Assembly (NCBI GenBank): GCA_019236695.1 | Contig: JAFAIN010000121.1 | Coordinates: 1 to 38,873, forward strand | Reading direction: 5' to 3' | DNA length: 38,873 bases | Origin: Acidobacteriota bacterium | Lineage (GTDB): Bacteria > Acidobacteriota > Terriglobia > Terriglobales > Acidobacteriaceae | In this document: positions 9,141-17,275 of the stretch, piece after piece | Position numbering within the stretch: the stretch's first letter is position 1 | How the letters are laid out: the number at the start of each line of letters is the position of its first letter | Notes under the pieces: model-generated | What the model was told of the DNA's origin: nothing | The model's database searches: none | The model's input: the letters and a program-made list of their open reading frames with translations, nothing else | Program-made: the position numbers and the translations under genes

Positions 9141-11260
9141 TCCGGTTGAGAACTGAAACTCGAAGGGTGAGAGCTAGATTCGGCAATTTCAGAGTCGGCA
9201 ACCCGGGAATTCCAATGGGCGGCCATCGCCAGTGCCTGCCGTGCGCCCACGCGCGGCGTCCATTGCAGTTGATTGCGAGCCGCAGTGACGTCGAATGGAG
9301 AAAGCGGCCGGATGGAGCGAATGCGATAGCGCGAGAGCGGCAGCGGGCGCTTCAGTGCCCGCTCGGCGGCCTCGCACACCAGCGCAAGTGCGCCCAGCAC
9401 CAGGGGAGAGACGTAATGGACCTTGACTTTGCCCTGCAGGTAAGGCTGCAGAGCGGCAATATACTCGCGCTGCGTCACCGTTTCGCTATCCACGATGTTG
9501 AAGATGTGCCCCACGCAATCCGGTGACACCGCGGCTCGCTGCAGCGCATCCACAACGTCATCCACATAAACCAGGGGCAGCAGGCGATCGCCATTGCCCA
9601 CTACGTTCCACCGGCCGGCCAGCCCGATTACCCCCGAGGGTGTCACGAGCTCCGCACCTGGGCCGAAGATCTGCCCGGGCCGCAAAATCACTGCCGGCAG
9701 GCCGCGCTCTTCCATCGCCGAAATCACCATGGCTTCGGCCTGCAGCTTGGTTTGCGTGTACAGGCCGCGCCTGGCGGGGAACGGCTCGTAAGCGGAATTC
9801 TCGACCACCGCGACCCGCGGATCGCGCCCTGCATGGTCGAGCACGCTCAAGGAGCTGACATAGACCATGCGCTTGACGCCGGCGGCCAGGCAGGCTTCGA
9901 TGACATTCCGGGTGCCGCGGACAGTGCCGCGCTCGAAATCAGCGGCGGCGCCCTTCATCGCCGCTCCCACGTGGTACACGGTACTTACGCCTTCTACCGC
10001 GCGGTTGACGATTTCGGGGTCGCCAAGGTCGCCGCAAACCGCCTGTATTCGGGGATTCGTTTTCCACTCCGCCGGAATGCGGCGTACCAGGACCCGCACC
10101 GTGCCCGGCTGCTGCAGCAGACGGCTGACCAGCCGGCGCCCCAGAAATCCGGCTGCGCCCGTAACCAGCACAGGAGCAGGCGCAGGCGGCCTTAATTGCT
10201 GGCGGCGGTGCTCGTTTTTCAACTGGTCGGCACACGCGCAATCGCGCTCCATCGCGGCTATCACGCGGCGCCCTTCCTCGCCCGGAGTTTCCACCGGGGT
10301 GCCTTTCAGCAGCGCGTCATAGAAGCGATGAATGCAAACATGGATTCCGGGAGCTCCTTGCAGGCGCCCGGTCAAAAAGCGCAGCACGTTTACCGGAACC
10401 TGCACCAGGTCGGCGCCGGCTTTCTTCAGCGCGCCGAACACGTTGGTGAGGAATTTCGGCCCGGGCAGCGTACGAACCACGCGGCACGTCTGCAGGAAGC
10501 AATCCACATGGATTACGCCACGCGTGCCCGTTACGGTGATCTCGCTGCGGATGGGGCGCGCATTCCACGAGATGTACATCTGGCCCACGCCGCGGTCGCA
10601 ATCAACCGTGGCGCGCCACTCGTCGAACAGCAGGTTGGCGTCGAGCCCGGTGGAGCGGAAATCAAGCGAAGCGCCGCGCACCTTGCCCAGAAATGATTCG
10701 CAGATGGCGAGCCCGTGCACGCCCAGGTCCTGGAATGGATAGCTGCCCTTGCGGTACGGCGACGGCATAGGACCGCCCATGTATGGGGGATAGTCCGAGC
10801 TGCGCACAAACTGCACTGAGAGAATCTGGCCGCAGGCGCCGCTCGCGGCGATCTCCGCTGCCTGCAGCACCACCGGGTCCATGCGCGCCGAATGGTTCAC
10901 CGCAAGCACGCGCCCCGCGCGTTCCGCGGCCGCAATCATGCGTTCGCAATCGGCTTCCGACTCCGCCATGGGCTTTTCCACAAAAACATGGCAGCCCGCA
11001 TGCAATGCTTCCAGAGTTACGGCGCAATGCCACTCCGGAGGCGTCAGCACATGCACCACGTCCGGGCGTGTGGCCGCGGCCATTTCGGCAAAGCTGGCGA
11101 ACGCGGCGGGAATTCCGAAAGTCCCTGCCACGGACTCCGCGCGCGCGCGATCGAGATCGGCGATGCCGACGACCTCCGCCGAGGCAACAGACTTGAGCGC
11201 GCGCAGATGATGAGCGCTCACATAACCTGCGCCGATGATGGCAACTCTTAGCTTCTGCAT
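9116..11260 (-). CDS. Fusion: Gfo/Idh/MocA oxidoreductase + NAD-dependent epimerase/dehydratase
   Basis: One 714-residue polypeptide carries two enzymes. Residues 1-345 are a Gfo/Idh/MocA oxidoreductase: Rossmann start 'VAIIGAGYVSAHH' (7-18), 'VEKP' (94-97) and the catalytic pair in 'DLGVH' (178-182). Residues 363-690 are a short-chain NAD-dependent sugar epimerase/dehydratase: 'VTGAAGFLGRRL' (366-377), 'VSSLSVL' and the catalytic Tyr501-Lys505 in 'YTQTK'. A 17-residue linker 'ENHRRQQLRPPAPAP' region joins them. It probably oxidises and epimerises a nucleotide sugar or bound sugar intermediate for the polysaccharide. The ATG at 11260 has GGGAG six bases upstream and directly abuts the stop of the preceding glycosyltransferase. 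The last 25-30 residues (Ser-rich, ending 'LPNCRI') are encoded by repeat-like DNA and are probably not functional. Both halves are usually separate proteins. Confidence 0.9.
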   Translation of the reverse strand: MQKLRVAIIGAGYVSAHHLRALKSVASAEVVGIADLDRARAESVAGTFGIPAAFASFAEMAAATRPDVVHVLTPPEWHCAVTLEALHAGCHVFVEKPMAESEADCERMIAAAERAGRVLAVNHSARMDPVVLQAAEIAASGACGQILSVQFVRSSDYPPYMGGPMPSPYRKGSYPFQDLGVHGLAICESFLGKVRGASLDFRSTGLDANLLFDEWRATVDCDRGVGQMYISWNARPIRSEITVTGTRGVIHVDCFLQTCRVVRTLPGPKFLTNVFGALKKAGADLVQVPVNVLRFLTGRLQGAPGIHVCIHRFYDALLKGTPVETPGEEGRRVIAAMERDCACADQLKNEHRRQQLRPPAPAPVLVTGAAGFLGRRLVSRLLQQPGTVRVLVRRIPAEWKTNPRIQAVCGDLGDPEIVNRAVEGVSTVYHVGAAMKGAAADFERGTVRGTRNVIEACLAAGVKRMVYVSSLSVLDHAGRDPRVAVVENSAYEPFPARRGLYTQTKLQAEAMVISAMEERGLPAVILRPGQIFGPGAELVTPSGVIGLAGRWNVVGNGDRLLPLVYVDDVVDALQRAAVSPDCVGHIFNIVDSETVTQREYIAALQPYLQGKVKVHYVSPLVLGALALVCEAAERALKRPLPLSRYRIRSIRPLSPFDVTAARNQLQWTPRVGARQALAMAAHWNSRVADSEIAESSSHPSSFSSQPEALPNCRI

Positions 11261-12685
11261 TTATCTCCCATTGTTTCCCTGTGCCAGCAGGGCCGGCTCT
11301 GCGGTTTCCTGCATGGGGTGCTCGCCGCAGGAGCGCTCCTCTGCGGTTCGAATGTTCTCAGCCAGGCAGCGGACAATCTGCGGCCATGAATACCTGCGTA
11401 CCGCGCCCGGCTCGGGGCTCACCAGGGCTTCGCCTGCCTGCAGGCGGTTATGGCACATGTGGAGCAGGTCACGAATGGCGGTGACGTTGAACGGATCCAC
11501 GCACCAGCCCGCGCGCGTCTCCCGCAGCACCTGGTCAATAGCGCCGCCCGGGGGTGAGAGCGCAATGATGGGCTTGCCGCTGGCCAGATAGTCGAACAGC
11601 TTGCCCGCGTGTGATTTCGCATTGGTTGCAATGAGCAGCAGCAGGTTAGCTTCCTTCAGCAGGTCGAGCCCGCGCTGCTTCGTCAAGAACCCGTACTCGC
11701 GAACGCCGGCGCGGCCGGAGAGCAGCGGCCTGCAATCAGGAGTCACCCTGCCGATAAAGCGCGTCTCGAACCCGCTGCGCACAGGCTCGGGAAGGGAATC
11801 CAGCGCCGCCAGGTAAGCCGCGGGCGAATACACAGGCGAGGCATTCAGCGTTCCGAAATACGTCACGATTGTGAGCCGCTTGCCGTGTACTGTTCCTGAG
11901 CCTGCGGCCGGGGTTGCGCCTGCCTGTTCCAGTTGCTCCGCCTGCGGTTCGTACCCGTTCGTAGTGCAAACGAATTTCGCGGGCGGCAAATCAGGGTAGC
12001 GCTGCCGAAGCTCCTGCACCCAGGGCGGTGTTGCAATGGAAACAATGCTGGAAAGCTCGAATGCGCTTCGCTCGATTTCTCGTGCCTTCGCCCATTCGCT
12101 TTCGCTCCAGCCCAGCGAGTAGTCGCTGGGACCGTCGGACTGTGAAACGTAGTAGCCCAGCCAGTCGTCGCGAAGATCGGTGACCAGCGTCAAATGCGGG
12201 AACTTGCGCTTCAGGGCGCTGCCGATGCGCAGCAGCGAATACGGTGGGGCAATCACGATCACGGTATCGATTGCATGCCGGCGAACAATGCGGCTTGCCT
12301 TGCGCAACGCGAATGGGTACCACAGCGACTGCACATCAGGGAACAGCCCTCTTACGGCTGCCCGCTTCAGGGCCCGTGTAAGGGCGGCGACTGCTCCTGC
12401 CGGGCTCGCTCCGGCGCCATCGCGCTTCCTTCCGGCCAGGCGGCGCCAAAGCAGGTCCTTCAGCCGGTATGGCGGCTCGGGGTTCCATGCCCGGTACACC
12501 TTGACCTCCGGCGGCACGAGTTTCTGCAGTTCCGGGTCGTGATAAGCGGTCGAAGGTTTGCGCACCGTGAGCACGAACGTGCGGCAGCCTTCCCGCGGGA
12601 AATAGCGTGAGTAGGCGATTGCTCTCGGCACACCAACGCCGCCGCTTGGCGGAAACAGGTAAGAGATGACTAGAACGTTTCGCAT
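11261..12685 (-). CDS. Glycosyltransferase, GT-B fold (GT4-like)
   Basis: This is a 474-residue cytoplasmic glycosyltransferase. The N-terminal 'NVLVISYLFPPSGGVGVPRAIAYSRYF' (3-29) is the glycine-rich loop of GT4-like enzymes acting on lipid-linked or surface glycans, and the C-terminal half has 'ASGKPIIALSPPGGAIDQVL', the donor-site segment. The classical E-x7-E pair is not present in standard form; the equivalent region reads 'AKSHAGKLFDYLASGKP', as in other enzymes of this subgroup. Donor and acceptor are unknown. It lies 11 bases after the three-part fusion gene, with a GAGGCG site in the gap, and its stop codon directly touches the start of the next gene, so it belongs to the minus-strand polysaccharide operon. 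Confidence 0.88.
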   Translation of the reverse strand: MRNVLVISYLFPPSGGVGVPRAIAYSRYFPREGCRTFVLTVRKPSTAYHDPELQKLVPPEVKVYRAWNPEPPYRLKDLLWRRLAGRKRDGAGASPAGAVAALTRALKRAAVRGLFPDVQSLWYPFALRKASRIVRRHAIDTVIVIAPPYSLLRIGSALKRKFPHLTLVTDLRDDWLGYYVSQSDGPSDYSLGWSESEWAKAREIERSAFELSSIVSIATPPWVQELRQRYPDLPPAKFVCTTNGYEPQAEQLEQAGATPAAGSGTVHGKRLTIVTYFGTLNASPVYSPAAYLAALDSLPEPVRSGFETRFIGRVTPDCRPLLSGRAGVREYGFLTKQRGLDLLKEANLLLLIATNAKSHAGKLFDYLASGKPIIALSPPGGAIDQVLRETRAGWCVDPFNVTAIRDLLHMCHNRLQAGEALVSPEPGAVRRYSWPQIVRCLAENIRTAEERSCGEHPMQETAEPALLAQGNNGR

Positions 12686-12696
12686 CGCCTCGCGCG

Positions 12697-15057
12697 CTAC
12701 ATCCGCATTTCCGAAATCGTCACGCCCTTGCGCCCGCCCTCGCGCGCCGCCTCAATTAACCGTGGAAGCGCCTGCAGCGCGGCTTCATTCGTCCCGTGAT
12801 AGAGGATGATGTCACCGTTCACGATCGGCTTGGCCTCCAGCCGGCTGGTGATCTCCTCAGGAGTGGCTGCCTTGAAATCTTTGGGATCGACGCTCCACAT
12901 CACGAAACGCTCCCCCTCTCGAACGCTGGCGTAAAGCGAGCGTAGCGCCAGCCTGCCGAACGGAGGGCGGAACAGAGTGCATGGCCGGCCCTGAACCTGC
13001 TCGATCAGCCGCGCTGTCATGGCCACTTCGCGCATTGCTACCCGCCACGGCATCGTGCTCAACCGCGGGTGCGAGTAGGAATGATTTCCCAGTTCGTGCC
13101 CCTCGCTGAGAATGTAACGGGTCAGTTCCGGCTCTTCCTCAATGCGATTTCCGATCAGAAAGAAAGTGGCTTTCAGCGAATGCTCTCTCAGGATTTCGAG
13201 AATTCGCGGAGTGAACACCGCGTCGGGCCCGTCATCGAAGGTCAGCGCGAATTGCGGCACATCCCGGCGGCCGTTCCACACCAGTGCCCGCCTGGGGTAC
13301 ACCGCTTCAAACAGCCGCTTCAGCAGACGCCGCGCCCCAGAAGCCGGGAACTCTGCGCGATAGCCGTAGCTGGCGCGCCCGGCGAACAGGCTGCCACCGT
13401 ACTGGTCCTGGGCGAACTGCTGCGCCGCCGCTCCGAGTGCGCCGCGCAATTCCGCGTCATCCAGAACCGATTCCAGGGCCGCCACCAGGGCGTCCGTATC
13501 CGCCCCGGCCGCCACCAGCCCGCACCGGCCCTGCACCAGCACTTCGGCAACCAGCCCGGAATTCATCGCCACCACGGTTACGCCTGCCGCCATTGCTTCC
13601 AGCATGGCCACCGGAACGGCGGAACTGCCCGCCGCCTGCACGTATGCGTCAAAGGCCGGCAGCCATGGTGTGTAGTCGGGCTGCTCGCCGGCAAAAAACG
13701 CATCGTCGATGAACCCGGCGCGCTCGGCGAATCGTCGCGCGTCATCCACCGCCGGGCCGGCGCCGATGACCACGAGGCGAAGCCGGTTCCGCGAGCGCCA
13801 TAGGCGCTGAAATGCTGTCATTACTTCCTGCAATGTTTCCGTGTTCCGGTTCGCGCAGCACCCAATGATCAGGCTGCCCGGATACAGCTTGCGAAACTCC
13901 GATCCCACGGTTGGCGTGTCATGTTGTGGGGGTGCGGAGACAGAACGCCCGTCTGTGTTTCTCGGGGAACCGCCGGAGCCGGCCGCAAGGTGATCCGGAT
14001 TCTCCAGGTCAACGCCGCTGGAACTATGGTCGGTTACCGCATGCTGAGCGGTTGCGAGTTCCGCCCGGAAGGCCGCAAAAGTCCGGCGGATGCCTTCTTC
14101 CGTCGAGATCGGTTGCTGCCACCCGGCATTCTTCAGCTTTGAGTTGTCGAACCCGTTCCCGGCCCACATGCTGCGGACCTTGTAAGGAGTGAATACCGCA
14201 GGCAACTGGCCCCTGGAATAGCGGTGGTACTTCTCCATGCCGAATGCCAGGCCGAGGAAGAGAGGATATGGCACGTGCCAGGCACGCAGCGGGCGAACCT
14301 CGCGGCAATACTGACGGAAGTACTGGCGGCAGGTCGGAATATCGTCGTCCACCACGTTGAACACCTGTCCGGCGCTTTCGGGCGCGAGGCCGGCCGTCAC
14401 GATGGCCTCGGCGCAATTCGGAGCGTAGCTGAGCGGCAGGCGGTTGCGCCCGCCGAGGTATACAAAACGTTCTCCCAGCGGCAGTCCTACGCGTGTTGAA
14501 AAGTGCCCGCCGCCTGGGCCGTAGATCACCCCGGGCCGGAACACCACCAGCTCGAATCCGTTTTTTTGCTGGTATTCCCAGAAGAGCTCTTCCTGCCGCA
14601 GCTTCGTATAGGCGTATGGGTCGCGCCGTACCGGCTCGGTTTCGAGCGGCGTATTCTCGTCGATCTTTGCACCGCGCCCCAGTCGGGCCACTCCGTAGAC
14701 GGCAAATGAGCCGATCAGCACAACCCGCATCCGCCGTCGCCCCACCGCCTCCAGCAGGTTCCGCGAACCGACCACCGAATCCAGGAACAGGTCGGCAATC
14801 GCGCCCCGCATTCCCGAGGCCAGGTGAATCACCGCATCCGCGCCGTTTACCGCCGCGCCAATGTCGTCGGGCGACTTCAGATTCCCGGCTGTGTATTCAA
14901 TGTGCGCATGGCGATATCGTGCGGCCACGGTTTCAATGCGGCCTCGCTTGTTGCGGTCGCGCAGCATGCATCGCAGGTCCGTGTGGCCGTTCGCCAGCAG
15001 GCGGTCGATCACGTACGTGCCCAGAAAGCCCCCCGCCCCGGTGACCAGAATCTTCAT
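12697..15057 (-). CDS. Three-part fusion: sugar epimerase + GT-B C-terminal half + polysaccharide deacetylase
   Basis: This is one 786-residue ORF without interruption. Residues 1-330 are an NAD-dependent epimerase ('VTGAGGFLGTYV' 5-16, Ser117, Tyr148-Lys152 in 'YAYTK'). Residues about 345-560 are the donor-binding C-terminal half of a GT4 enzyme ('SLIIGCCANRNTETLQEVM', 'AMLEAMAAGVTVVAMNSG'); the N-terminal acceptor half is absent and the first Glu of E-x7-E is Ser479 (second Glu487), so transferase activity is doubtful. Residues about 600-780 are a NodB deacetylase with intact motifs 'TFDDGPD' (606-612), 'HSYSH' (659-663) and 'RPPFG' (697-701). The start ATG at 15057 overlaps the previous stop by four bases (ATGA), which rules out the upstream 64 codons of the ORF track. 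Translational coupling to the Gfo/Idh/MocA gene is expected. An assembly deletion in a separate GT gene is the main alternative. Confidence 0.88.
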   Translation of the reverse strand: MKILVTGAGGFLGTYVIDRLLANGHTDLRCMLRDRNKRGRIETVAARYRHAHIEYTAGNLKSPDDIGAAVNGADAVIHLASGMRGAIADLFLDSVVGSRNLLEAVGRRRMRVVLIGSFAVYGVARLGRGAKIDENTPLETEPVRRDPYAYTKLRQEELFWEYQQKNGFELVVFRPGVIYGPGGGHFSTRVGLPLGERFVYLGGRNRLPLSYAPNCAEAIVTAGLAPESAGQVFNVVDDDIPTCRQYFRQYCREVRPLRAWHVPYPLFLGLAFGMEKYHRYSRGQLPAVFTPYKVRSMWAGNGFDNSKLKNAGWQQPISTEEGIRRTFAAFRAELATAQHAVTDHSSSGVDLENPDHLAAGSGGSPRNTDGRSVSAPPQHDTPTVGSEFRKLYPGSLIIGCCANRNTETLQEVMTAFQRLWRSRNRLRLVVIGAGPAVDDARRFAERAGFIDDAFFAGEQPDYTPWLPAFDAYVQAAGSSAVPVAMLEAMAAGVTVVAMNSGLVAEVLVQGRCGLVAAGADTDALVAALESVLDDAELRGALGAAAQQFAQDQYGGSLFAGRASYGYRAEFPASGARRLLKRLFEAVYPRRALVWNGRRDVPQFALTFDDGPDAVFTPRILEILREHSLKATFFLIGNRIEEEPELTRYILSEGHELGNHSYSHPRLSTMPWRVAMREVAMTARLIEQVQGRPCTLFRPPFGRLALRSLYASVREGERFVMWSVDPKDFKAATPEEITSRLEAKPIVNGDIILYHGTNEAALQALPRLIEAAREGGRKGVTISEMRM

Positions 15058-16157
15058 CGGTTGCCTCCCACCGTCAGCTTTTTCGGGTACACCTGGGCAA
15101 ACACTTCGTCCATCAGCGCGGCCACGCGCAGCATTTCGGAATAAGGAATCGGCAACGGAGCCTCTTGCAGAATGCTTTGGTAAAACATGGAAAAGAGCAG
15201 GCGCATGCCCGCAAAGAACTGGAACCGCGAGCCGGCAAAATCCCTGCAATTACGCAAGCCCTCGCGGAAGTAGTCCCAGCCGTACTGCAGGGGAGGGAAC
15301 AGGCGTCCCAGCGCGCTGGGAAACTTCTGGGCCCGGTCGAGCACTACGGTTCGCAGCGCATAGTCAACCCGCGCCGTAGCCTTGGTTCCATATACTCGAG
15401 CAAAATGCCCTAACGGCATGGCATTTGAGCAGAAAGTGGCATAGGCAGAGACTCCGCCGGCCTGCATCATCACCCGCAATTCGTCCAGCGGCGCCGTGGG
15501 GTGGTTGAACCGCCGGAACGCGGAGGCGTGCACCGCGGTTGGCCCTTCGGGAAGCAGGGGGACAATCTTGTTGAGCGCGTGATCAATAATGTTGTGAAAG
15601 AGCTGGCCGGGCAGCCGGTGGACCCAGTGATTGGAATCGGCCAGCAGCGCTTGTCCGAATGCGCTGCCCAGGTTGTAGCCGTAGTAGCTCTCGATGTGCA
15701 CAACCTCGCCCAGCAGGCCTTCCTTTATCATCTGGCGGAAGCGCACTGCTTGCGAATCGAAGTTGGGCCAGTAATTGATCGTCATCTTGCGCCCGGCAGC
15801 CTGCACCGCCGCCACGATCTGCCGCGATTCCGCGGCATCCATGGCCAGCGGCTTTTCTACGACTACGTGCGCCCCGGCAGCGACCGCTTTTCTTGTAAGC
15901 TGCAGGTGTGATTGTGGCGGGGTCGTAATGTGCACTACATCGAGCTGCTCGGCGGCGAGCATGCGGTCAAAATCGCTGTAGGCGTTCGGAATCCCATGGC
16001 GCTCGGCAAACTGCCCCGCCATCAGCGGCTCGATATCACAGGCGGCGGCCAGCCGCGCGCCCGGAATCGTTCCGATCTCCTCCGCGTGGCCGTCGGCAAT
16101 CTTGCCGCAACCTACAATGCCGGCTCGCAACGTGCGAATTGGTTCCTTACTCGACAT
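15054..16157 (-). CDS. Gfo/Idh/MocA-family oxidoreductase
   Basis: This is a 367-residue NAD(P)-dependent oxidoreductase. 'RAGIVGCGKIADGHAEEI' (11-28) is the dinucleotide-binding loop, 'VVEKPLAMDAAES' (99-111) the family signature, and 'LFHNIIDHAL' (186-195) aligns with the catalytic D-x-x-x-H region. Here the Asp position is Asn189, while His193 is kept, so chemistry may differ. A long hydrophobic-aromatic stretch, 'ALGRLFPPLQYGWDYFREGL' and onward (about 265-310), resembles the same region of the fused paralogue at 9116-11260 and could contact membrane or a carrier lipid. It is coupled by a four-base overlap to the epimerase fusion, giving the same enzyme pair as in that fused gene. Substrate is unknown; sugar-nucleotide oxidation is likely from context. 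Confidence 0.9.
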   Translation of the reverse strand: MSSKEPIRTLRAGIVGCGKIADGHAEEIGTIPGARLAAACDIEPLMAGQFAERHGIPNAYSDFDRMLAAEQLDVVHITTPPQSHLQLTRKAVAAGAHVVVEKPLAMDAAESRQIVAAVQAAGRKMTINYWPNFDSQAVRFRQMIKEGLLGEVVHIESYYGYNLGSAFGQALLADSNHWVHRLPGQLFHNIIDHALNKIVPLLPEGPTAVHASAFRRFNHPTAPLDELRVMMQAGGVSAYATFCSNAMPLGHFARVYGTKATARVDYALRTVVLDRAQKFPSALGRLFPPLQYGWDYFREGLRNCRDFAGSRFQFFAGMRLLFSMFYQSILQEAPLPIPYSEMLRVAALMDEVFAQVYPKKLTVGGNR

Positions 16158-16201
16158 TTATCAGAGCCCGATCGTGCCTGGCTTCCTCATTTCTCCGCAT
16201 A

Positions 16202-17275
16202 TCATGCCGGCGCGAGCTCGGGTGCGGCCTGCGCGGCAGCCACAACGGCTCGCGGATTTTGCCGCAACCGCAGCGCTTCCACCGCCAGAAACATCTGCCA
16301 TGCGGTTACGAAATAAATTTCTGCATTTTGCCGGCGCGCCTCTTCGGCCACCCAATGAAAAAGATTTCTCAGCCCGCCCTGTGCCAGCAGCACTTCAGCG
16401 TTCTTCTCCTGGCAGCCGTGCGTGTGCAGCTTCAGGAACAGGTCACCGCCGATTCTGGGCCCAAGCTCGAACCATCGCCGCGCGCGATATTCCGTCGGCG
16501 GATCGGAATGCGAGAGGTCGCCGAATTCAATGCGGGGCAACAGGCGTTCGGCCCAGCGCAGGCCGAATGGTCCGGGAATCATCAAAAGGTCGCCTTCCAC
16601 CCCGCCGCCCGGCGCCACATCCGGCCCTCCATCGTAGGACTTGGGGGCGTCCGGATCGTCGGTTGCCCAGTAAATGCTGTTTACTTTGCGTGCTTGTGTG
16701 GGCGCGGCGCCGGAAGGCATGGTGAAATCGGCGTAGCAACCGAGCTCGCGCAGAATCGTGATCTCGTCATTCAATCCGCAGCGCCGGCCATCCGGTCGCG
16801 AATTGTCCAGCGCCCAGTTGCCATGAATGAAGCCGAAGGCCAGGCGGCCATCACGCTTGCGCAGCATTCCATATTCCTGGTGCAGGGTGCGGCAGAATCC
16901 CGTGATCCGGTCGATGAAGTCGCGCCTGCCCTCGCCGTCATGGTGCAGGTGAATTTCCACATCCGCGATGCCTGCCCGCGCCATGCTCGCAAGTGGCTTG
17001 AGGAACTCGTGCCGGTACTCTTCCTCGGGAAAGAAAAACGTGTATTGCGGAGGCTGGCCGGCCGAATCGCGCTCGCATTCCGCGATCTGCGGCCATTCCG
17101 CCGCCCATTGCGCCACGCGCCGGTTGGCTGTCGCTGAATCCGGCTTGCGCCACAACGGCTCGAAGTGGTCAGCCACAGCCAGCCACACCCGCTTCACCGG
17201 CCCGGCCATGCAGCGCCGCATCCGGTCGGCAAAATAGCCGGGACCCCAGATCTGGGCGTAGCGGGGCAGCCTCAT
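16202..17275 (-). CDS. Conserved polysaccharide-locus protein, possible deacetylase/glycosidase fold
   Basis: This is a 357-residue protein of no family I can name firmly. Visible clusters that could bind metal or sugar are 'WLAVADHFEPLW', 'IHLHHDGEG', 'FGFIHGNWALDNSRPDG', 'FGDLSHSDPP' and 'LKLHTHGCQEKN'. The order of His/Asp clusters between short hydrophobic strands suggests a NodB- or GH57-like (beta/alpha) barrel, which is inference only. There is no signal peptide or membrane segment. The ATG at 17275 overlaps the stop of the preceding GT4 gene by four bases (ATGA), which is why the longer ORF-track start is rejected. It sits second in the minus-strand operon and is likely to process a precursor sugar. 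Confidence 0.75.
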   Translation of the reverse strand: MRLPRYAQIWGPGYFADRMRRCMAGPVKRVWLAVADHFEPLWRKPDSATANRRVAQWAAEWPQIAECERDSAGQPPQYTFFFPEEEYRHEFLKPLASMARAGIADVEIHLHHDGEGRRDFIDRITGFCRTLHQEYGMLRKRDGRLAFGFIHGNWALDNSRPDGRRCGLNDEITILRELGCYADFTMPSGAAPTQARKVNSIYWATDDPDAPKSYDGGPDVAPGGGVEGDLLMIPGPFGLRWAERLLPRIEFGDLSHSDPPTEYRARRWFELGPRIGGDLFLKLHTHGCQEKNAEVLLAQGGLRNLFHWVAEEARRQNAEIYFVTAWQMFLAVEALRLRQNPRAVVAAAQAAPELAPA

